Source of the DNA: an uncultured Acidobacteriota bacterium
GTDB lineage: Bacteria; Acidobacteriota; Terriglobia; Terriglobales; Acidobacteriaceae
Assembly: GCA_903873705.1 (NCBI GenBank)
Contig: CAIQPK010000065.1
Span: forward strand, 1 to 42,946
DNA: 42,946 bases
Direction: 5' to 3'
Both the position numbers and the translations under genes were made by a program. Positions 36,792 to 42,946 of this stretch are shown here, one piece after another (the first letter of the stretch is position 1; the number at the start of each line of letters is the position of its first letter). The notes under the pieces are model-generated. The model was not told where the DNA came from. It did no database searches and saw only the letters and a list, made by a program, of their open reading frames with translations.

Positions 36792-36970
36792 GACCTACCT
36801 GCCTGTAATGAAATGCGCGCGTGGTGCGCGGGCTTACGGAGTATGAGAGGTAAGCTGCGGCTGGCGCGTTGCTTGCGGGCGAAGGCTGAGATAAATATTT
36901 CTGCGGGATAACACGGGTGGCGAACGGAAGCATCTACCTGTGTGCGGATCATTCTGCATGGAGGCACGAT

Positions 36971-37123
36971 TTGGAACTGATCATCGTCATCGTTCTTGTG
37001 TTGCTGTTGTTCGGGTCGTTCCCGGTGTTCCCGTACTCGCGCGACTGGGGCTATCGCGGCTCCGGCATCCTGGGAACCATTCTGTTGATCGTGGTCATTT
37101 TGTGGCTGCTGAAGATGATCTAG
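36971..37123 (+). CDS. DUF3309-family small membrane protein
   Basis: The TTG at 36971 is the likely start because GGAGG lies six bases before it. An ATG-like start further upstream (36917) would add non-hydrophobic residues. The 50-residue product is MELIIVIVLVLLLFGSFPVF, PYSRDWGYRGSGILGTILLI, then VVILWLLKMI, with the family's P-x-S-x-x-W-GY turn between two helices. Function unknown. A terminator follows at 37155. Confidence 0.82.
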   Translation: MELIIVIVLVLLLFGSFPVFPYSRDWGYRGSGILGTILLIVVILWLLKMI

Positions 37124-37154
37124 AGACGTTGCGGTTCGGGGTCATTTACGATGG

Positions 37155-37184
37155 AAGGCGCGCCTCAAAGGGCGCGCTTTTCTT
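37155..37184 (+). terminator. Terminator directly before the aminotransferase start
   Basis: GCGCGCC (37158-37164) pairs with GGCGCGC (37171-37177), extended by AAG/TTT, then TTTTCTT. The next ATG (37185) begins just after the T-run. Confidence 0.75.
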
Positions 37185-38387
37185 ATGAGCCCAACAGCGA
37201 TTGAACCGAGTGTGAATCTACGCGTCAGCGACCTGGCGCCGCATGCTGTGCAGTCTGAAATACGCGCGATGAGCGTGGCGTGCGATGCGGTGGGCGGCAT
37301 CAACATGGCGCAGGGTGTCTGCGATACCGATCCGCCACTGCCGGTGGTGACAGCGGCGCTGGAAGCGATTCAGCATGGGCACAACATCTATACGCGGGCT
37401 GAAGGGATTGCTTCGCTGCGTGAAGGGGTTGCGCGTAAGTTTGCGGCGTTCAACGGACTCGATGTGGATCCGCAGACAGAGGTGCTGGTGACTTCGGGCG
37501 CTACGGGTGGATTGAATGCGGCGCTGATGGCACTGCTGAATCCAGGTGATGAGTGCATCGTTTTTGAGCCGTTCTATGGGTATCACCTAGCTACGCTGCG
37601 GTCGCAACGGGTGGTGCCGGTGATTGTCCCGTTGGAGGCTCCGGATTGGGCGATGGATGTGGAGCGGCTACGGGCGGCGATCACGCCGAAGACGCGGGCG
37701 ATCATTTTGAACTCGCCTTCCAATCCTTCGGGCAAGGTGGTGAGCGCGGCAGAGCTGGAGGCGATTGCGGCGGTGGCACTCGAGCATGATCTTTTTGTGT
37801 TCACCGATGAGATGTATGAGTACTTCATCTATGACGGGGAGCGGCACCGGTCGATCGCTTCCCTGCCCGGGATGGCTGAGCGGACGATTACGATTTCGGG
37901 GTTTTCGAAGACGTTCTCGGTGACCGGGTGGCGGCTGGGGTATGTAGCCGCGAGTGCGCGGTGGGCGCCGGCGATTGCTTACTTTCATGACCTGATTTAT
38001 GTCTGCGCGCCTTCGCCTTTGCAGCATGGAGCGGCGGCTGGGTTGCTGGAGCTGCCGATGTCGTTTTATGAGGAGATGGCGTTGGAGTATCAGGGCAAGC
38101 GCGACATGACTTGCGCGGCGCTGCGGCGGGCGGGGCTGACGCCGTCGGTGCCTGCCGGGGCTTATTACATTCTGGCGGATGTGTCGGGGGTGCCAGGAGC
38201 TGATGCGAAGGCGAAGGCTCGGAAATTGCTGGCGGAAACGGGTGTGGCGGCGGTGGCGGGGTCGGCGTTCTTTGGGAGTGATCGCGAGGGACGGAATCGC
38301 GGGGAGAATTTGTTGCGGTTCTGCTTTGCGAAGAAGGAGGCGGATCTGGTGGAGGCTTGCCGGCGGTTGGAGGGGTGGCAGGGGTAA
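37185..38387 (+). CDS. Class I/II PLP aminotransferase
   Basis: This 400-residue fold-type-I aminotransferase related to aspartate aminotransferase and KAT-like enzymes has NIYTRAEGIASLREGVARKF, the TSGATGGLNAAL phosphate-binding region, NSPSNPSGKVVS, DEMYEYFIYDG, the PLP-Lys motif ISGFSKTFSVTGWRLGY and RFCFAKKE with the substrate-binding Arg. Substrate cannot be assigned. The ATG immediately follows a terminator hairpin and no Shine-Dalgarno is visible, which is unusual; a GTG or ATG further inside is not obviously better. Confidence 0.9.
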   Translation: MSPTAIEPSVNLRVSDLAPHAVQSEIRAMSVACDAVGGINMAQGVCDTDPPLPVVTAALEAIQHGHNIYTRAEGIASLREGVARKFAAFNGLDVDPQTEVLVTSGATGGLNAALMALLNPGDECIVFEPFYGYHLATLRSQRVVPVIVPLEAPDWAMDVERLRAAITPKTRAIILNSPSNPSGKVVSAAELEAIAAVALEHDLFVFTDEMYEYFIYDGERHRSIASLPGMAERTITISGFSKTFSVTGWRLGYVAASARWAPAIAYFHDLIYVCAPSPLQHGAAAGLLELPMSFYEEMALEYQGKRDMTCAALRRAGLTPSVPAGAYYILADVSGVPGADAKAKARKLLAETGVAAVAGSAFFGSDREGRNRGENLLRFCFAKKEADLVEACRRLEGWQG

Positions 38388-38388
38388 A

Positions 38389-38420
38389 GCCCATGTTCGA
38401 GAATCCGGACATGGGGCACC
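38389..38420 (+). repeat. Dispersed hairpin repeat family 3, copy 2
   Basis: GCCCATGTTCGAGAATCCGG then ACATGGGGCACC. The CCCATGT/ACATGGG arms pair; it is the partner of 30084-30115. Confidence 0.8.
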
Positions 38421-38450
38421 CACAAAAATTTGTATCGGGGCTTGCCGATA

Positions 38451-38472
38451 GCAGATTTCCGCAGGAATGACA
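38451..38472 (+). repeat. Partial GCAGATT-CCGC element
   Basis: GCAGATTTCCGCAGGAATGA then CA. Related to 29148-29170. Confidence 0.5.
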
Positions 38473-38489
38473 GAAAGAGAAGCAAGGAA

Positions 38490-38520
38490 AAAGGGCGGCG
38501 AGATGGTCTCGCCGCCCTTT
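38490..38520 (-). terminator. Perfect terminator hairpin of the thrC-like/moaD-like operon
   Basis: AAAGGGCGGCGAGA (38490-38503) pairs over 14 bases with TCTCGCCGCCCTTT (38507-38520) around TGG. The minus strand continues TTCC, giving a T-tract for the operon on that strand; it may also end the aminotransferase transcript. Confidence 0.88.
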
Positions 38521-38544
38521 GACGCGTTGATGGCCGCGTGTGAG

Positions 38545-38871
38545 TTAGTCGAGCAGGTCGCCGTAGGGGAGGCTTAGCCAGCGGCGCTGGGTGCAGCAGC
38601 CGCCTGCGATGGAGGGGATGAGCATGACTTCGTCGCCGTCTTCGAAGGCGTGAGCGTCGCCGCCGAGGAAGCGGATGTCTTCGTCATTGACGTAGACGTT
38701 GATGAACTTGCGGAGACGGCCGTTTTCGTCCTTCACGTTGGCGGAGAGGGCTGGGAACTTGGTGTCGAATTCGGCGAGTAGGCCGGGGAGGTTGGGGGCG
38801 TCGGAGGTGAAGGTTTTCTGGTCGCCGGTGTGACGGGCGAGGGCGGTGGGTAGGGTGACTTTGATGCTCAT
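38545..38871 (-). CDS. MoaD/ThiS-family sulfur carrier with C-terminal tail after Gly-Gly
   Basis: This 108-residue ubiquitin-like protein starts MSIKVTLPTALARHTGDQKT. It has the beta-grasp core of CysO/MoaD-type carriers (INVYVNDEDIRFLGGDAHAF, EDGDEVMLIPSIAGG). Working carriers end in Gly-Gly, which is adenylated and converted to a thiocarboxylate. Here the pair at 90-91 is followed by 17 residues, CCTQRRWLSLPYGDLLD, so a protease would have to expose it, as described for HcyS- and QbsE-like carriers. ATG overlaps the upstream stop (ATGA), so it is translationally coupled to the ThrC-like gene and under the same SAM riboswitch. Activating (ThiF/MoeB-like) and processing (JAMM-type) enzymes are not in the window. 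Confidence 0.88.
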   Translation of the reverse strand: MSIKVTLPTALARHTGDQKTFTSDAPNLPGLLAEFDTKFPALSANVKDENGRLRKFINVYVNDEDIRFLGGDAHAFEDGDEVMLIPSIAGGCCTQRRWLSLPYGDLLD

Positions 38872-40151
38872 CGTGCTTCTCCTGCGTAGGCCAGTTCGGG
38901 CTCCGTTGCTGCGTCGAGGGAGCGGAGGTATTCGTCGAAGGCGGCGAGCTTGGGCTTGACGGCGATGCCGGGCTCGAAGCAGCCTTCGAGGGCGTCGGTG
39001 GTCTTGAGGCCGTTGCCGGTGATGACGGAGACGGTGATCTCGTCGAGCGAGATGCGGCCGTGGGCGTAGAGGCGCGCGGTGACGGCGGTGGTGACGCCGC
39101 CGGCGGTTTCGGTGAAGATGCCTTCGGTTTCGGCGAGCTCCTGGATGCCGGAGACGATTTCGACGTCGGAGACGTCTTCGGCCCAGCCGCCGGTTTCGCG
39201 GATCATTTTGGCGGCTGCGGGGCCGTCGGCGGGGTTGCCAATGGCGAGCGAGCGGGCGATGGTGTTGGGGCGCTGCGGCTCGATGTAGTCCCAGCCCTGC
39301 TTGACGGCGTGGGAGATGGGCGAGCAGCCGGTGGCCTGGGCGCCGAAGAAGCGGACTTCCTTGGGCTCGACGAGGCCGAGGGCGATGAGTTCCTTGAAGG
39401 CCTTGCGGATTTTACGGATGAGCGAGCCGCCCGCCATGGGGCAGACGATGTTGTCAGGCAGCTTCCAGCCGAGCTGCTCGGCGATTTCGTAGCCGACGGT
39501 CTTGGAGCCCTCTGCGTAATAGGGGCGGAGGTTGACGTTGACGAAGCCCCAGTTGTACTCGTCGGCGATCTGGGTGCAGAGGCGGTTGACGTGGTCGTAG
39601 TTGCCGTCGATGCGGACGAGGCGGGCGCCGTAGACCTGGGTGTTGAGGATCTTGGCGGCTTCGAGGTCGGCGGGGACGAGGATGCAGGCGTCCAGGCCGA
39701 GACGGGCGGCTTGGGCTGCGACCGAGTTGGCGAGGTTGCCGGTGGAGGAGCAGCCTACCGTGGTGAAGCCGAAGGCGCGGGCGTTAGCCAGGGCGACGGA
39801 GACGACGCGGTCTTTGAAGCTGAGCGTGGGGAAACAGACGGCGTCGTTTTTGACGTAGAGATTGGTGGCGCCGATGCGCTTGCCGAGGTTGTTCGCGCGG
39901 AGCAGCGGCGTGAAGCCGACGGGAAGGTCGGGCGCGAAGCCTTCGGGGATGGGCAGCAGGGCCTTGTAACGCCAGATGTTGGCCGGGCCGGCGGCGATGT
40001 TTTCGCGGGTAAAGACGCCGCGAACGGCTTCGAGGTCGTACTGAACTTCGAGCGGGGCGAAACAATCGGGGCAAGCAGACAGGGGGCGGTTTCCGTAGCT
40101 TTTGCCACACTCGCCACAACGCAGCTCATACAAATTACAGGAATACTCCAT
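38868..40151 (-). CDS. thrC: Threonine-synthase-like PLP enzyme with zinc ribbon
   Basis: ThrC converts O-phosphohomoserine to threonine; this family member may instead use a sulfur donor (see findings). ATG 40151 has GAGGGAG six bases before it, and a conserved N-terminal zinc ribbon follows (C12, C15 in CGECG; C27, C30 in CPDC); an in-frame ATG at 40247 lies in the riboswitch expression platform and is rejected. The 427 residues include the fold-type-II PLP Lys K113 in PTLSFKDRVVSVALANARAF, the GCSSTGNLANSVAA phosphate loop and FTETAGGVTTAVTARL. The gene carries a SAM-I riboswitch in its leader and overlaps the MoaD-like gene by four bases. Confidence 0.9.
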   Translation of the reverse strand: MEYSCNLYELRCGECGKSYGNRPLSACPDCFAPLEVQYDLEAVRGVFTRENIAAGPANIWRYKALLPIPEGFAPDLPVGFTPLLRANNLGKRIGATNLYVKNDAVCFPTLSFKDRVVSVALANARAFGFTTVGCSSTGNLANSVAAQAARLGLDACILVPADLEAAKILNTQVYGARLVRIDGNYDHVNRLCTQIADEYNWGFVNVNLRPYYAEGSKTVGYEIAEQLGWKLPDNIVCPMAGGSLIRKIRKAFKELIALGLVEPKEVRFFGAQATGCSPISHAVKQGWDYIEPQRPNTIARSLAIGNPADGPAAAKMIRETGGWAEDVSDVEIVSGIQELAETEGIFTETAGGVTTAVTARLYAHGRISLDEITVSVITGNGLKTTDALEGCFEPGIAVKPKLAAFDEYLRSLDAATEPELAYAGEAR

Positions 40152-40178
40152 TACGACTCCCTCGTAGCGAAGGGGGTT
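40152..40178 (-). promoter_or_regulatory. Ribosome-binding site of the ThrC-like gene within a hairpin
   Basis: The minus strand reads CCCCCTTCGCTACGAGGGAG then TCGTA-ATG. The CCCTT/GAGGG pairing would hide the GAGGGAG ribosome-binding site, suiting translational control by the upstream SAM aptamer. Confidence 0.55.
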
Positions 40179-40266
40179 CAAGATCCTGAGACTTCTCTGT
40201 GCTGGATTGCCTAAATGGCGGGGGAAGGAAATACGGGGGTGCAGCAAAACGGATGCTGCAAACTCC

Positions 40267-40382
40267 GAATCTCATGTTCCCCGTGGCTTGCGCCTCCAGG
40301 AGAGAGTTGACACCGGTACGAACGTCTGTCCGGTTGTCGTGGCGTCTCAGGGCTCGTCCCTCAGCCACTCTGCATGAAATTC
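40267..40382 (-). ncRNA. SAM-I (S-box) riboswitch aptamer
   Basis: The 116-base minus-strand element shows the S-box layout. P1: GAATTTCATG (40373-40382) pairs with CATGAGATTC (40267-40276), ten pairs with one G-U. P2 with the conserved core: CAGAGTGGCTGAGGGAC, GAGCCCTGAGACGCCAC, then GACAACC. P3: ACCGG/CCGGT. Conserved GGTGTCAACTC. P4: TCTCCTGG/CCA-C-GGGGA. The usual consensus GGCAACC and GGTGCCAA have single changes. SAM binding normally lowers expression. A TGCAGCA/TGCTGCA hairpin (40240-40260) and an SD-sequestering hairpin lie between aptamer and start codon. Confidence 0.88.
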
Positions 40383-40510
40383 AAATCTGCCGAAGCAGAC
40401 TGGAATGGTTCAGTTTTATCACACGGCTTCCCTGCCCGCAAACGCTGGCGAAGAAAGCTGTGGAGAATTTCTGTAGTGTCCCGGATTGAGACTGGATTTG
40501 TTGCCGTGTG

Positions 40511-41218
40511 TTAGTTGGCCCTGGCGTAGTAGCGCGAGACGGCGGTGTCGTAGTTGAAATCCGGGCTGCGCTTGATGACGCCGATATCGAGGCGATGTTT
40601 GAATTCGGCGGACGCTGCCAGCACATCCTGAGTGTGGAAGATGAACCGGATCGCGTAGCGCGGAAACGCGTAGCTGCCCGTTGTCGATTCGGGGAGGAGT
40701 ATAAATCGCTGGGCCGATTCGAAGCCCGGCATCTTGAGCGCATCGGGTACGTGTTCGTCGTTGTACCAGTGGTTGTAGCCATCCTCGTGGCCGGCGATGG
40801 GGTTTGACAGTACGATCAGGTCGAAGGTCTGCTCTCCCGGGGCGGCCTTCTGCGGGGACTTTGCGTAAACCGTCGGGCCAAGCGGACGGTAGGCGGCGAG
40901 GGTTTTTGTATCGGCGTCCTGCTTCAGGTGCGCCAGGAGCGACGGAAGCGCGTGGCTGTCCGTCTTGTAGAGCGTCAGGTCGCCTGCGGGTTCGGGCCTG
41001 GACCGGACATCGCTCTTGAGGATGAGGGATTGGTTTGCTGCTCCGGGGATTTTCAGTGGTGGGGTAGCGGTGCCGGCGGCGCGGTAATCCAGCACCATTA
41101 CCTGTGAATCGCTGCCCTTGCCCGCCATCGCAGAGCTGGACTGCCAGACCAGAAGCATGACGGCGCAAAGAACCACCAAGCGAGTGCGCGAGTTGTTTCT
41201 CGTGTGATTCGTTCTCAT
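40511..41218 (-). CDS. Secreted EthD/DUF4286-like dimeric alpha-beta barrel protein
   Basis: ATG 41218 is preceded by CAGGT and opens a signal peptide (MRTNHTRNNSRTRLVVLCAV, cleavage near AMAGKG); longer in-frame starts encode basic non-conserved sequence overlapping the next gene. The 235-residue product contains the motif DGYNHWYNDEHVPDALKMPG, typical of EthD-like ferredoxin-fold proteins, in its second half. Function unknown. It lies between the riboswitch-controlled operon and metH on the same strand. Confidence 0.78.
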   Translation of the reverse strand: MRTNHTRNNSRTRLVVLCAVMLLVWQSSSAMAGKGSDSQVMVLDYRAAGTATPPLKIPGAANQSLILKSDVRSRPEPAGDLTLYKTDSHALPSLLAHLKQDADTKTLAAYRPLGPTVYAKSPQKAAPGEQTFDLIVLSNPIAGHEDGYNHWYNDEHVPDALKMPGFESAQRFILLPESTTGSYAFPRYAIRFIFHTQDVLAASAEFKHRLDIGVIKRSPDFNYDTAVSRYYARAN

Positions 41219-41250
41219 CGTTACCTGTTCTGACGGAGCCAGCAAACCGG

Positions 41251-41463
41251 CTAAACGGCTTTGCGCTGGAAGCTGGTCTTGCGGGCGCCGGTGGTGTTGC
41301 TCTTGGTCTTGACACTGCCGCTGGATGCGCCGGCTACGGCTTTGCCACCGGCGTTTTGCTGGGCCATTTTCTCGCGCAGGGCTTGCAGCTTCTGGGCCTT
41401 GGGGCCCAGGCCGCCTACTTTTGCGGTGGATGCTCCGGGTGCTTTGGGGAATAGATCGCTCAT
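41251..41463 (-). CDS. Small basic protein, unknown function
   Basis: The ATG at 41463 follows a GAGAGGA. The 70-residue product is basic and low in complexity: MSDLFPKAPGASTAKVGGLG, PKAQKLQALREKMAQQNAGG, then KAVAGASSGSVKTKSNTTGA and RKTSFQRKAV. A short amphipathic helix (AQKLQALREKMAQQ) is flanked by disordered Gly/Ala/Lys sequence. It might bind nucleic acid, but no domain is recognised. It sits 49 bases after metH and 32 bases before the secreted EthD-like gene, on one strand. Confidence 0.6.
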   Translation of the reverse strand: MSDLFPKAPGASTAKVGGLGPKAQKLQALREKMAQQNAGGKAVAGASSGSVKTKSNTTGARKTSFQRKAV

Positions 41464-41512
41464 ATGAAAATCCTCTCACAGACGCGCCGGGTTGCGGGGC
41501 GTCGCGTGTTGG

Positions 41513-42946
<1,434 letters not shown>

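Larger units (their letters stand above)
40152..40510 (-). other. Leader region of the ThrC-like/MoaD-like operon
   Basis: This 359-base gap is mostly explained by the SAM-I aptamer and its expression platform. The part upstream of the aptamer (40383-40510) should hold the promoter. On the minus strand no clear -35/-10 pair was identified. Confidence 0.6.

Noticed and set aside
39060-40214. 384-codon open frame on the plus strand over the ThrC-like gene
   Set aside because: Gly/Asp/Ala/Val repeats without any fold signature; the minus-strand frame carries the zinc ribbon and PLP motifs.

Overview
The window reads as one end of an assembled contig from a high-GC acidobacterium, probably family Acidobacteriaceae (Terriglobus/Granulicella/Edaphobacter-like). 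The support is a VWFA-related secreted protein of the type common in Acidobacteria, a bacilliredoxin together with BshA, a three-gene ccmF-ccmH-mini-ccmI cluster, a ChbG/HpnK deacetylase, and intergenic repeats whose translations are familiar from over-annotated acidobacterial genomes. This assignment is inference from gene content. The first 19 bases are Illumina adapter, so the left edge is an artefact and murB is cut there. The right edge cuts metH.

Layout. 1-4.9 kb: murB (minus strand, GTG start, truncated), a bacilliredoxin with terminator, a degenerate NtrC-type regulator, proC, heme A synthase and a small membrane protein. 5-6.6 kb: a cysteine/histidine-motif hypothetical preceded by a dispersed repeat, a secreted LEA-like repeat protein, and tRNA-Val(UAC) with a clear promoter. 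6.7-9.7 kb: ChbG/HpnK-type deacetylase, BshA (bacillithiol synthesis) and a secreted glycine-zipper protein. 9.7-13 kb: a large Ser/Thr kinase with TPR repeats and a single-domain response regulator. 13-19 kb: cytochrome c maturation genes, two membrane proteins and a VWFA-type secreted protein. 19-25.5 kb: zinc alcohol dehydrogenase, a lipoprotein-export ABC system (LolC/E-like permease and LolD ATPase split by two genes), and an acyltransferase broken by an in-frame TAG. 25.7-36.6 kb: a proteostasis block with clpC, a YtxH protein, a family-5 uracil-DNA glycosylase, tig, clpP, clpX and lon. 36.6-38.4 kb: two tiny membrane proteins and an aminotransferase. 38.5-42.9 kb (minus strand): a sulfur-metabolism block of metH, two small genes, then a SAM-I riboswitch controlling a threonine-synthase-like enzyme and a translationally coupled MoaD/ThiS-like sulfur carrier.

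The most interesting reading is the right-hand block. A SAM riboswitch upstream of a ThrC-like PLP enzyme and a MoaD-like carrier whose Gly-Gly is followed by a 17-residue tail, with metH next to them, points to a protein-thiocarboxylate route to homocysteine or methionine, analogous to CysO/CysM or HcyS. Other points: a dispersed repeat sitting in frame inside murB and repeated three more times between genes; a reversal of strand GC skew between the two halves that does not follow gene orientation; a trigger factor with a His-rich N-terminal extension; and an NtrC-like AAA+ protein lacking its Walker A lysine and GAFTGA loop.
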